Source: Bradyrhizobium_A sp052115025 (GTDB taxonomy: Bacteria; Pseudomonadota; Alphaproteobacteria; Rhizobiales; Xanthobacteraceae). From it: DNA of 64,000 nucleotides. The stretch lies in the NCBI RefSeq assembly GCF_052115025.1, contig NZ_JBFRFW010000001.1:648273-712272 (forward strand), given 5' to 3'. How positions within the stretch are numbered: position 1 is the first letter of the stretch; each line of letters begins with the position of its first letter. The notes beneath the pieces are model-generated. The model saw only the letters and a list, made by a program, of their open reading frames with translations, had not been told where the DNA came from and did no database searches. The position numbers were made by a program, and so were the translations under genes. Positions 25,861-33,927 of the stretch are shown here, one piece after another.

Positions 25861-26601
25861 CTACTTCGCCAGATAGTCGTACGCGACGTCGCCGAGCCCA
25901 AGCGTGAGGTCGACCTTGAAGTGCAGCGCGGAGACCACCTCGCGCACCGGGAGCCGCGCCACGTCGGCAAGCGCGTGCGGAAACAGCCCCAGCGCTGCCG
26001 GCCCGGTCCAGGCCTCCTTCAGCACGATATCCTGCAGGTGATAGCGCACGAGCTCGCAGATGCGCGGCGAGCCGTCGACATGCGGAATAATCTTGAGGAT
26101 GAAGTTCGGCACCTGCAGCGCATGCATCACCGCCGCGGGATCGGCCGGGCGGTGCTTGTAGCCCATGGTGCCGCTCGCACACAGCACCGAGCCATAATGC
26201 AGCGTGCCGACCAGCACGTCGCTCTCGGTGACGATCTTCGGGGCGGCCAGCTTCTTGGGAAAGCCCCACAGTTCGCGGCCACCGGCGATCGGCGCATCGT
26301 CGTCGAGATACATCGAGTGGATGTAGACGCCCTCTTCGCCATTGAAGCGCACCGGAATGGCCTGGCCGGTTTCGGTGTAGTCACCAAAGCCGGTGGAGTC
26401 CGGCATGCGGATGAATTCGTACTTCACCACCGGATCGGTGACCTGCAGCGGCTCGGGCACCACCGCGGCCAGCGCCTCCGGATCGGTGCGGTAGGTGATG
26501 ATGAAATATTCGCGGTTGAAGAAGCGATAGGGTCCCGGCGGGAATGACGGATTCGTCAACGGCATCGAATAGGCGGTTCGTTTCACATCCTCGATTTTCA
26601 T
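25861..26601 (-). CDS. adc: acetoacetate decarboxylase
   Basis: A 246-residue acetoacetate decarboxylase family protein that converts acetoacetate to acetone and CO2. The Schiff-base lysine pair is in ELWGFPKKLAAP (K116/K117). The supporting Arg and Glu are in GPYRFFNRE and GDYTETGQ. Length equals the classical enzyme. The ATG at 26601 is used; a GTG two codons earlier is the alternative. The presence of all active-site residues supports real decarboxylase activity rather than an ADC-like cyclase or hydrolase. It faces hss across the terminator at 25765-25800. Confidence 0.93.
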   Translation of the reverse strand: MKIEDVKRTAYSMPLTNPSFPPGPYRFFNREYFIITYRTDPEALAAVVPEPLQVTDPVVKYEFIRMPDSTGFGDYTETGQAIPVRFNGEEGVYIHSMYLDDDAPIAGGRELWGFPKKLAAPKIVTESDVLVGTLHYGSVLCASGTMGYKHRPADPAAVMHALQVPNFILKIIPHVDGSPRICELVRYHLQDIVLKEAWTGPAALGLFPHALADVARLPVREVVSALHFKVDLTLGLGDVAYDYLAK

Positions 26602-26752
26602 GACCACTCCGTTGGCTGCCGCGCGCCCGGCGCACGATCGACGACCACTATGACGCAGCGCGGCACGTCTCGCGAGACGCGATCATCGGCAGGAGCTGTC
26701 AAAAGATGGTCACCACGGTGCGGACGAGGAAGGCCGCCGCGATCCCCCACGC

Positions 26753-26980
26753 TCACTTGACGGATATCGATGGCGTGGTCCTGTCGGCGGGAACCGGCGC
26801 GGCAGACAACGCAGCGCCGGCGGGCGCCGCGAGCTCCGCTACGTGCGGGCCTTGCGATGCGATGTGGAAGAGCGAAATGCCGGACAAAGCAATGCCGGCC
26901 ACGAACAGCACCGCCGCCAGCGCCATCTGCAGCCGCAGATCATGCTGTTGACGTTGCTCAAGATCGCCGCGCGCACCCAT
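26753..26980 (-). CDS. small single-helix membrane protein
   Basis: A 75-residue protein starting at the ATG MGARGDLEQRQQHDLRLQM, preceded by GGAGGCGGCC. One hydrophobic helix (ALAAVLFVAGIALSGISLFHIA) follows a charged cytoplasmic head. The tail is Ala/Pro-rich. No family recognised. It lies 56 bases after the MgtC-family gene on the same strand and may be co-transcribed. Confidence 0.55.
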   Translation of the reverse strand: MGARGDLEQRQQHDLRLQMALAAVLFVAGIALSGISLFHIASQGPHVAELAAPAGAALSAAPVPADRTTPSISVK

Positions 26981-27036
26981 GGCCGCCTCCGGAACTGGAC
27001 CGGAGCGACAACGCGGCGGCGAAGACAATGTTCCCG

Positions 27037-27753
27037 TCAGTCGCGGGTGCTGGCTTCCCAAGTGGCATGGCGGACACCAGCCTCTCGCTCCATCGTCTCG
27101 GCGACCGCATCGAGTTCCTTCGGATCGACCGTGGTCCGGATCAGTCGCGCGACGATCTCCGACGCCCCGCTGGCGCGATCCACCACCTCGATGTCGCCGA
27201 CCGGATAGTTCGCCGTCTCCAGTTTCTCGACCATGACTTCCCGCAGATCGCCGAGCGCCGGCGTATCAACCGTCACCTTGAAGTCATAATCCACTTCCGA
27301 CGACCGCTCGTCGAGCGGGATGCGGTTGATGGCGTTGACCAGCGGCCGCAGCAAGGTGTTACCGGCGAGCACGAAGGCAGTGAGGGCCGCGGCCTGGGCG
27401 GCGAGGTCAGCGCCGGCGCAGCAGCCGACCGCAGCACAGCTCCACAGCGTCGCCGCAGTGTTGAGGCCGCGCACATTGGTGCCTTCCTTCATGATGACGC
27501 CGGCACCGAGAAAGCCGATGCCGGACACCACATAGGCGATCACCCGGACCGCGCCGTCGGCACCGTCGAGATGCATCGCAAGGTCGACGAACGCCGCAGC
27601 GGCAACCGCCACCAGCACGTTGGTGCGCAGGCCTGCCGTGCGCAACCGATACTGGCGCTCCGCGCCGATCAGCGTGCCCAGCACGAACGCCACCGTCAGG
27701 CTGGCGAGGGTGTCTAGGAAGTCTCCGGTATGGAAGGTCGTCAGGAATCGCAT
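27037..27753 (-). CDS. MgtC/SapB family membrane protein
   Basis: A 238-residue protein. The hydrophobic MgtC domain has the expected blocks: LTVAFVLGTLIGAERQYR, AGLRTNVLVAVAAAAF, YVVSGIGFLGAGVIMKEG and VRGLNTAATLWSCAAVGC. A soluble C-terminal ACT-like domain of about 90 residues starts near YDFKVTVD. MgtC proteins matter for growth at low Mg2+ and modulate the F-type ATPase in pathogens; in soil bacteria the role is less clear. The cysteine pair in AAVGCCAGADL is unusual. No Mg2+-sensing leader is seen upstream, where only 80 bases separate it from the WD40 gene end. Confidence 0.92.
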   Translation of the reverse strand: MRFLTTFHTGDFLDTLASLTVAFVLGTLIGAERQYRLRTAGLRTNVLVAVAAAAFVDLAMHLDGADGAVRVIAYVVSGIGFLGAGVIMKEGTNVRGLNTAATLWSCAAVGCCAGADLAAQAAALTAFVLAGNTLLRPLVNAINRIPLDERSSEVDYDFKVTVDTPALGDLREVMVEKLETANYPVGDIEVVDRASGASEIVARLIRTTVDPKELDAVAETMEREAGVRHATWEASTRD

Positions 27754-27836
27754 GGTCCGCTCGTTATAGCGATTTCATGCGACATAACTACACGTCCGAC
27801 CGGGGCCGTCCACCCCGGCCAGACGTCCCCGCTACG

Positions 27837-28856
27837 TCAGAGATCCAGCACCCCGGCGTCACCGTTCTCGCTGGCGAAGGCAAGACGCCCGCCCTTGCCA
27901 TCCCAGGCCAGAGCCGAGACGGCGGCGCCGTCATTGCGCCGAATCAGGATCTCGGCGCCATCCGCGAGCCGGACCATCAGGATGGTCCCGTCGGCATACC
28001 CCGCAGCCAGCACGTCCTGCCGGGGATGGCAGGCCACGACGGCAACCCTGGACTTCATCGGCGCGAGCATCGCCGGCTCCTTGCCCATCGGCCCGTCCTT
28101 GCTGGCGAACGGCCACAGGATCACCGTGTCGGCGCCGGAGGTCGCCAGGAACCTGCCGCCCGCGGTCCAGGCCATGGAGCGCACGCGGCTCGGATAGCCG
28201 GTCATCCGCATATGCTTGCTGTCGGCCAACCGCCAGCCGTGCAGCGCCGGCTCATGCATCGTGGTGACCAGGAAGCGGTTGTCGGCGCTGAAGGTGACGC
28301 CGAGATGCGAGCCTTTCCATTCCAGCACGTCGGGCTTCGCCGCCATGTTGGGAAACCACAGTGTCACGCCATTGTAGTGGGCGATGGCGAGACGCAGCCC
28401 TTTCGGCGCGAAGGCAAGCCCCCCGACCGTCGTCGGCACCTCGAACGACTTGTCGTCATGGCGCGGCGCGCGGACGAACGCGGTCTTGCCCGCCGACCAG
28501 GCTACCGCCCCTTCCGGATGCAGTGCCACATTGTCGATCCAGCGCCGCTTCGCCTCGGTCACGATCAGCTCGGTCGCACCGGCCGCGTCGATCGCCATGA
28601 CCTTGCCGTCGTCACCGCCGGTGACCACCCGCTTGCCGTCCGACACCGCGCACAGAATGCCGCCGCCATGGACGTCCACGGCCGTCACCGCTCCCGCCGC
28701 ATCAACCAGCGACACGGCCTCCTCGGCACCGACGAAGACCGCGGTGTCGCCGAGGAAGTGCACCGAGGTCGCCGGCTGGGCCAGCGTGACCTTGCTCACG
28801 CGATCGGTGATCGAGACGATGGACTCCGCCGCCTCTGGTGGATTGAGCCCGGCCAT
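27837..28856 (-). CDS. WD40-repeat beta-propeller protein, zinc operon
   Basis: A 339-residue protein built of about seven WD40-like blades (for example GGILCAVSDGKRVVTGGDDGKVMAID, GGRFLATSGADTVILWPF, VLAAGYADGTILMVRLADG). There is no signal peptide, so it should be cytoplasmic. The start ATG at 28856 overlaps the stop of the upstream CobW-type GTPase gene by one base (TGATG), showing translational coupling. It is the last gene of the operon running from the Zur-type box. A scaffold or metallochaperone role with the GTPase is inferred. It is not the periplasmic AztD type, which has an export signal. Confidence 0.85.
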   Translation of the reverse strand: MAGLNPPEAAESIVSITDRVSKVTLAQPATSVHFLGDTAVFVGAEEAVSLVDAAGAVTAVDVHGGGILCAVSDGKRVVTGGDDGKVMAIDAAGATELIVTEAKRRWIDNVALHPEGAVAWSAGKTAFVRAPRHDDKSFEVPTTVGGLAFAPKGLRLAIAHYNGVTLWFPNMAAKPDVLEWKGSHLGVTFSADNRFLVTTMHEPALHGWRLADSKHMRMTGYPSRVRSMAWTAGGRFLATSGADTVILWPFASKDGPMGKEPAMLAPMKSRVAVVACHPRQDVLAAGYADGTILMVRLADGAEILIRRNDGAAVSALAWDGKGGRLAFASENGDAGVLDL

Positions 28857-29929
28857 CACGCTGCGATGCACTTTTCGAAGCCGTCGCGGATCTCCTGCTC
28901 CGGCAGGTCGCGGCCGATGAACACGACGCGGCTCTCGCGCGGCTCACCGTCCTTCCAGGCGCGCTGGTGATCGCCTTCCAGCATCATGTGCACGCCCTGG
29001 AACACGTAGCGATCGTCGTCGTCCTTGAACGCCAGGATGCCCTTGGAACGCAGGATGCGGGCGCCGTCGCGGGCGACCAGGGCCTGCAGCCAGGGCATGA
29101 ACTTGTTGGGATCGAGGGGTTTCGCCGAGCGCAGCGACAACGACTGCATGTCCTCGTCGTGATAGTGCTTCAGGCCGTGACCGTGATGATGGTCATGGTC
29201 GTGGTGATGATGGTGATCATGACCATGGTCGTGATCATGATGGTGATGATCGTGGCCGTCGTCGGCCTCGAGGAAATCCGGCTCGATCTCCAGGATGCGG
29301 TCGAGATCGAACGCGTTGCGCTCCAGCACGGCGGCGAGCGGCACCTGGCAGCGCTCGGTGCGATGCAGCTTGGCGTAGGGGTTGATGCCGCGGATGCGCG
29401 CCTCGACCTCGGCGAGTTCCGGCTTCGATACGAGGTCGGTCTTGTTCAGCACGATGACATCGGCGAACGCGATCTGGTTCTTCGCTTCCGGCGCATCCTT
29501 GAGGCGATCGCTCAGCCACTTGGCGTCGGCCACCGTGACCACCGCATCGAGGCGCGCCTTGGTCTGCACGTCCTCGTCGACGAAAAAGGTCTGCGCCACC
29601 GGCGCCGGATCGGCGAGCCCGGTGGTCTCCAGGATGATGGCGTCGAACTTGCCCTTGCGCTTCATCAGGCCTTCCATGATGCGCACGAGATCGCCACGCA
29701 CGGTGCAGCAGACGCAGCCGTTGTTCATCTCGAAGACTTCCTCGTCGGCGCCGATGACGAGGTCGTTGTCGATGCCGATCTCGCCGAACTCGTTGACGAT
29801 CACGGCGTACTTCTTGCCGTGGTTCTCCGAGAGGATGCGATTGAGCAGCGTGGTCTTGCCGGCCCCGAGATAGCCGGTCAGCACCGTGACGGGGATTTTG
29901 TCGGAAGCGGAAGGCGAAGCGGTGGACAT
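28856..29929 (-). CDS. CobW/COG0523 family GTPase, zinc metallochaperone type
   Basis: A 357-residue G3E GTPase. The P-loop GYLGAGKTTLLN is near residue 20, and the metal motif NNGCVCCTVRGDLV carries the CxCC diagnostic of COG0523. ETTGLADPAPVAQTF and VLNKTDLV (guanine specificity) follow. A long His/Asp linker (about residues 220-255, with DHHHHDHDHGHDHH) precedes the C-terminal domain ending near RDGFEKCI. Such proteins are induced by zinc starvation and deliver zinc to client enzymes. It follows the zinc binding-protein gene by about 100 bases and overlaps the WD40 gene. The ATG at 29929 has GGAG upstream. Confidence 0.93.
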   Translation of the reverse strand: MSTASPSASDKIPVTVLTGYLGAGKTTLLNRILSENHGKKYAVIVNEFGEIGIDNDLVIGADEEVFEMNNGCVCCTVRGDLVRIMEGLMKRKGKFDAIILETTGLADPAPVAQTFFVDEDVQTKARLDAVVTVADAKWLSDRLKDAPEAKNQIAFADVIVLNKTDLVSKPELAEVEARIRGINPYAKLHRTERCQVPLAAVLERNAFDLDRILEIEPDFLEADDGHDHHHHDHDHGHDHHHHHDHDHHHGHGLKHYHDEDMQSLSLRSAKPLDPNKFMPWLQALVARDGARILRSKGILAFKDDDDRYVFQGVHMMLEGDHQRAWKDGEPRESRVVFIGRDLPEQEIRDGFEKCIAA

Positions 29930-30030
29930 GGAAACTCCGGATGGACGTGGGCCCTGCGGGCGGCGGGAGCCGGGCTCCACGCCAAACCCAACCTGCGGCA
30001 GCTATCTGATTGTTCGGAAAAGATTTTCCT

Positions 30031-30951
30031 TCACCGACCCCGGGGCGGCCCCTGGCCCGACAGTGCGCTGGTCAGGGCCTTTATATTGTGCCTGACCATG
30101 GCAATGTAAGTGGGGGCTTCGCCCTTTTCGCCGGTGAGGGAATCCGAATAGAGCGTACCGCCGATCCGCGCCCCGGTCTCGCTGGCGATCTGGCGCATCA
30201 GCCGCGGATCGGTGACGTTTTCCAGGAACACCGCCGGAATGGCCTCGGCCTTGATCTGCCGGACGATGGCGGCGAGATCCCGCGCGCTCACCTCCGCCTC
30301 GGTGGAGACACCCTGCGGCGCGATGAAGGCGATGCCGTAGGCATCGGCGAAATAACCGAACGCATCATGCGTCGAAATCACCCGGCGTCGATTGGCGGGA
30401 ATGTTGTCGACCGCGGCCCGCACCTCGCGGTCGAGCTTGTCGAGCTCGGCCAGATAGGCCTGCGCATTGCCGCGATAGATCTCGGCCGAGGGCGGATCAG
30501 CCGCGATCAGCGCGTCGCGGATGTTGGCGACATAGATCCTGGCGTTCGGCACCGCCTGCCAGGCGTGGGGATCGACGGCGTGGCCATGATCGCGGCCCTC
30601 CGGCAGTTTGCGGGCGATAATGCCCTTGGTGACGGTGACGATAATGGCGCGATCGCCCGACGACTTCACCAGCCGCGGCAGCCAGCCTTCGAGGCCGAGC
30701 CCGTTGACGATGACGAGCTTCGCCTCCGACACGCGCTTCGCATCCTCTGGCGTCGGCGTGTAGACATGGGTGTCGCTGTCCGGCCCAACCAAGGCGGTGA
30801 CATTGACGCGGTCGCCGCCGACATTGCGGGCGAAGTCCGCCAGGATCGAGAAGGTCGCCACCACGTTCAGCCGCGGCGCCTCCTCCGCGCCGGCGCGCGG
30901 TGTCGCCAACGCAGCGAGCGCCAGGGCGAGAAGAACGGAACGACGACGCAT
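30031..30951 (-). CDS. znuA: zinc (metal) ABC transporter substrate-binding protein
   Basis: A 306-residue periplasmic cluster A-I binding protein. The signal peptide MRRRSVLLALALAALATPRAGA is followed by LNVVATFSILADFARNVGGDRV. Metal ligands are probably the His in DTHVYTPTPED, the His residues in DHGHAVDPHAWQ, ISTHDAFGYFADAYG, and the acidic residue in LYSDSL. It has only a short His stretch rather than a long loop. It is last of the ABC genes, two bases after the permease gene. The Zur-type box upstream of the operon favours zinc over manganese. Confidence 0.92.
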   Translation of the reverse strand: MRRRSVLLALALAALATPRAGAEEAPRLNVVATFSILADFARNVGGDRVNVTALVGPDSDTHVYTPTPEDAKRVSEAKLVIVNGLGLEGWLPRLVKSSGDRAIIVTVTKGIIARKLPEGRDHGHAVDPHAWQAVPNARIYVANIRDALIAADPPSAEIYRGNAQAYLAELDKLDREVRAAVDNIPANRRRVISTHDAFGYFADAYGIAFIAPQGVSTEAEVSARDLAAIVRQIKAEAIPAVFLENVTDPRLMRQIASETGARIGGTLYSDSLTGEKGEAPTYIAMVRHNIKALTSALSGQGPPRGR

Positions 30952-30953
30952 GA

Positions 30954-31826
30954 TCAGGCCTCGAGATGGGGCGCGGGAAACAGCTGGCGCATCACGCCGC
31001 CGGCACGCCCGAGCAGCAGCGACACCAGATAGAGCACGGCCGCGACCAGGATGATGGCCGGACCGGACGGCACCTTGCTGTGGAACGACAGCACCAGTCC
31101 GGCATAGCCCGACAGCATGGCGGCGCCGACCGCGATCACCATCATACCCGTGATGTCGCGCGACCAGAACCGGGCGATGCCCGCCGGCAGCACCATCAAT
31201 CCCACCGCCAGTAGCGTGCCGAGCGCCTGGAAGCCGTTGACCAGGTTAACGACGACGAGGGCCATGAAAGCCAGATGCGCCGGTGCGCCGGTGCGGCTGA
31301 CGGTGCGCAGGAACAGCGGATCGACGCACTCGATCACCAGCGGCCGCCAGATCACCGCCAGCACCAGCAGCGTCACCGTGGCGTTGAATGCGATCACCAG
31401 CAACGTCTGGTCGTCCATCGCCAGCACGTTGCCAAATAGCACGTGCAGCAGGTCGATATTGGTGCCGCGGATCGAGACGATGGTGACGCCGAGCGCCAGC
31501 GACACCAGGTAGAACGCCGCGAGCGACGCGTCCTCCTTCAATTCGGTCACGCGGCTCACGACGCCGGCGAGGATTGCCACCGCAAAGCCGGCGATCAGCC
31601 CGCCGAAGGTCATGGCGAACAGGTTGAGGCCCGACAGCAGAAACCCCACTGCCGCGCCCGGCAGGATGGCATGGGCCATGGCGTCACCGACAAGGCTCAT
31701 CCGCCGCAGCATCAGGAACACGCCGATCGGCGCGCCGCCGAACGCCAGCGCCACGACACCAGCCAGCGCACGGCGCATGAACTCGAACTCACTGAACGGA
31801 GCAATCAGCAGATCATACATTGGCAT
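30954..31826 (-). CDS. znuB: zinc (metal) ABC transporter permease
   Basis: A 290-residue inner-membrane permease of the ABC-3 family with about eight to nine helices. FMRRALAGVVALAFGGAPIGVFLMLRRMSLVGDAMAHAILPG at the N-terminus is the family signature. LLAVGLMVLPAGIARFWSRDI near the end contacts the ATPase. The ATG at 31826 overlaps the ATPase stop as TGATG. The long open frame further upstream runs antisense-like through the ATPase gene and is not coding. Confidence 0.93.
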   Translation of the reverse strand: MPMYDLLIAPFSEFEFMRRALAGVVALAFGGAPIGVFLMLRRMSLVGDAMAHAILPGAAVGFLLSGLNLFAMTFGGLIAGFAVAILAGVVSRVTELKEDASLAAFYLVSLALGVTIVSIRGTNIDLLHVLFGNVLAMDDQTLLVIAFNATVTLLVLAVIWRPLVIECVDPLFLRTVSRTGAPAHLAFMALVVVNLVNGFQALGTLLAVGLMVLPAGIARFWSRDITGMMVIAVGAAMLSGYAGLVLSFHSKVPSGPAIILVAAVLYLVSLLLGRAGGVMRQLFPAPHLEA

Positions 31827-32578
31827 CAAGCCGCCTGCGGCGGCGTCTCCATGCAGGCGCCGGCCCGCTCGTCGAAGGCCTCGCACATGCGCCGCGCCTG
31901 GCGCAGGTTGTCTGCGCTGAGTACCTGGGCCGTCGCGCCCCAGGCCACCGCGGAGCGCGCCAGCAGCAGCGTCTCGGGGAAGCTCGCCTTCACGAGCTCG
32001 AGGTCGTGCAACGCGGCCAGCACGGTGCGATGCTCGCGGTGCCACTGCCTGACGACCTCGAGCAGGTCAGCGGCGGTGCGCGCGTCGACAGCGTTGAACG
32101 GCTCGTCGAGCACGATCAGGCGAGCGTCCTGCAGCAGCACCCGCGCGAACAGCATGCGCTGGGTCTGGCCGCCGGACAGTGTCCCGATCGGCCGGTTCTC
32201 GAAGCCGTTGAGGCCGACGGCCGCAAGGGCCGCGCTGATGCGGGTCCGGTCGCTCCGGCCGAAGCCGCCGAACGGCCCACGGGCGCGCCAAAGCCCCATA
32301 CCGACCAGATCGAACACCGAAATCGGGAAGCTGCGGTCGATCTCCGCGATCTGGGGCAGATAGGCGATCTCGCGCGGCCGCAGTCCGCCGCGCGCGACCG
32401 TCCCGGACAGCGGCTTCAGCAGCCCGGTGATGCCCCGAAACAGGGTGGATTTGCCGGCGCCGTTGGGCCCGACCACCGCCAGCAGCGTACCGGGCGCCAC
32501 CTCGCCGTTGAGATGATGGATGGCCGGGTGCCGGTCATAGCCAAGCGTCAGGTCACGAAATTCGAGTTGCGGGGCCAT
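31826..32578 (-). CDS. znuC: zinc (metal) ABC transporter ATP-binding protein
   Basis: A 250-residue ATPase. Walker A is GPNGAGKST, the signature is LSGGQTQRML, Walker B is LIVLDEPFNAVD and the switch His is in AALHDLEL. The ATG at 32578 gives MAPQLEFRDLTLGYD. Its ribosome site GAGGTG lies in the last codons of the preceding His-rich microprotein, whose stop is two bases upstream. It powers the permease encoded by the next gene. Confidence 0.93.
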   Translation of the reverse strand: MAPQLEFRDLTLGYDRHPAIHHLNGEVAPGTLLAVVGPNGAGKSTLFRGITGLLKPLSGTVARGGLRPREIAYLPQIAEIDRSFPISVFDLVGMGLWRARGPFGGFGRSDRTRISAALAAVGLNGFENRPIGTLSGGQTQRMLFARVLLQDARLIVLDEPFNAVDARTAADLLEVVRQWHREHRTVLAALHDLELVKASFPETLLLARSAVAWGATAQVLSADNLRQARRMCEAFDERAGACMETPPQAA

Positions 32579-32580
32579 GG

Positions 32581-32784
32581 TCACCTCATTGCCAGCCACA
32601 CGGCGGCCCACAGCGCCGCACTGGCAGCGCCGGCGATGCCGAGCCGGGCAACCACCCCCATCCGCAACAGCGACCATGGGGCCTCCTGAGGGGGATGGGC
32701 GTGCAAGGCATGGCGATGCCCATGGGAGTGGTCATGGGAATGGTCATGGGAGCTCTCATCGGGATGGGTCAGGGGCGCAGCCAC
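32581..32784 (-). CDS. Zur-box-proximal His-rich one-helix membrane microprotein
   Basis: A 67-codon frame (GTG at 32784; TTG at 32790 is an alternative) that ends two bases before znuC. Residues 7-30 hold ten histidines alternating with Asp and Ser (SSHDHSHDHSHGHRHALHAH). Residues about 42-64 form one membrane helix (MGVVARLGIAGAASAALWAAVW). It starts about 30 bases from the Zur-type box, so it is the first gene of the zinc-uptake operon. I do not recognise a named family. A zinc-binding accessory of the permease or periplasmic protein is the obvious guess. Start codon and topology are uncertain. Confidence 0.7.
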   Translation of the reverse strand: MAAPLTHPDESSHDHSHDHSHGHRHALHAHPPQEAPWSLLRMGVVARLGIAGAASAALWAAVWLAMR

Positions 32785-32814
32785 GGGCAACTCGACGGGT
32801 CTGGATTCAGTACC

Positions 32815-32835
32815 GAATGTTATAATGTAACATTC
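32815..32835 (-). promoter_or_regulatory. Zur-type operator of the zinc operon
   Basis: GAATGTTA and TAACATTC arms surround TAATG: a 21-bp palindrome containing the TGTTA...TAACA core of alphaproteobacterial Zur boxes. On the reverse strand TTGTTC and TATAAC, 16 bases apart, form a plausible promoter whose -10 falls inside the box. It fits zinc-dependent repression of the His-rich/znuCBA/cobW/WD40 operon. Confidence 0.85.
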
Positions 32836-32981
32836 GCAGGGAACAACCCCCTCCAGACGCAGGGCTGGCCACTCGCCGCCGCGCCCCGCGGGGTTGCGCC
32901 GAGCCCGCCGCTCTCCGCGGCCCACACGGGACCGGCCTTTCCGTCCGGCCCGCGCTCTCGCCTGACTAACCCCACTCAAGC

Positions 32982-33007
32982 AAAAAGGCGGCCTGCAGGC
33001 CGCCTTT
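32982..33007 (-). terminator. rho-independent terminator of sodB
   Basis: GGCGGCC-TGCA-GGCCGCC flanked by A and T runs. On the reverse strand the stem is followed by TTTTTG, 20-odd bases after the sodB stop. Confidence 0.85.
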
Positions 33008-33029
33008 CGCAGATCAGATGATGTCGGGC

Positions 33030-33629
33030 TCAGCTCGCCTTGCTGAACAGCTCCTCGACATACTCCCAGTTGACGAGATTCTCGACGAACGCCTTGAGGT
33101 AGTCCGGGCGGCGATTGCGGTAGTCGATGTAGTAGGAGTGCTCCCACACGTCGACGCCGAGGATCGGCGTCGCGCCGTGAACCAGCGGGCTTTCGCCGTT
33201 CGCGGTCTTGGAGATTTCGAGCTTGCCGTTCTTGACCGAGAGCCAGGCCCAGCCGGAGCCGAACTGGCCGACGCCCGCCGCGATGAAGTCGTCCTTGAAC
33301 TTGGCATAGCCACCGAGATCGGAATCGATCTGCTTCTGCAGCTTGCCCGGCAGCTTGTCGCCGCCGCCGTTCGGCTTCAGCCAATTCCAGAAGTGCAGGT
33401 GGTTGTAGTGCTGGCCGGCATTGTTGAAGAGCGGCGCGTTCTTGCCGAACGATCCCTTCACGATCTCTTCGAGCGACTTGTTCTCGAGGTCGGTGCCCTT
33501 CAGCAGGTTGTTGCCGTTGGTGACATAGGCCTGGTGATGCTTGTCGTGATGATATTCCAGCGTTTCCTTGGACATGTAGGGCTGGAGCGCATCATAGGCG
33601 TAAGGCAGGTCGGGGAGTTTGAAGGTCAT
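33030..33629 (-). CDS. sodB: superoxide dismutase, iron type
   Basis: A 199-residue Fe/Mn superoxide dismutase. Metal ligands are the first His in YHHDKHHQAYV, the His in QHYNHLHFW, and DVWEHSYYIDY (Asp and His). The outer-sphere glutamine lies in the N-terminal half (NNAGQHYNH), which is characteristic of the iron enzyme. There is no signal peptide, so it acts in the cytoplasm. It is a single-gene unit with its own terminator and lies between the zinc operon and a 300-base gap. Confidence 0.96.
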   Translation of the reverse strand: MTFKLPDLPYAYDALQPYMSKETLEYHHDKHHQAYVTNGNNLLKGTDLENKSLEEIVKGSFGKNAPLFNNAGQHYNHLHFWNWLKPNGGGDKLPGKLQKQIDSDLGGYAKFKDDFIAAGVGQFGSGWAWLSVKNGKLEISKTANGESPLVHGATPILGVDVWEHSYYIDYRNRRPDYLKAFVENLVNWEYVEELFSKAS

Positions 33630-33927
33630 GGGAATGTCCGCTGATCAGGGGAGACAGTCTTTCAACACGGAACCGATATAGAAGTTTCCGCCGAAAGTGA
33701 ATATGGGGGCGCGACGACCGGTCGCCACCCGCCCCGCCAGTCCTGCGCCGGGCGGGGCACGGTAACGGTGCCCGCGACCACCAAGGTGTCCAAGACGCAC
33801 GGCCTGTCCTCCCTCGGCGCCGGATCGGAGAATATGCTCCCCTTGCATCGCGGTGGGCATGAAAGTCCGAGGGGGGCGGATCCGCACGGACGCTGCGCGG
33901 ATCACCCCTCTCGCACCACATGCCGGC
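33630..33927. other. gap upstream of sodB
   Basis: No gene supported. It should hold the sodB promoter. An imperfect inverted repeat GGAACC...GTTTCC lies about 40-60 bases before the sodB start but is not a recognisable operator. The alpha/beta hydrolase gene ends at 33928. Confidence 0.3.

Noticed and set aside
24332..26269. Very long open frame on the reverse strand across hss and beyond
   Set aside because: It is antisense to a clear homospermidine synthase, rich in His, Arg and Ala, and matches no family. Long antisense frames are common at this GC content.
29160..29270. Short tandem-like CATGATGATGGTC repeats
   Set aside because: They encode the His/Asp linker of the CobW GTPase; codon repetition explains them.
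33645..33905. 86-codon reverse frame upstream of sodB
   Set aside because: Arg/Gly-rich, no family likeness, overlaps the expected sodB promoter.
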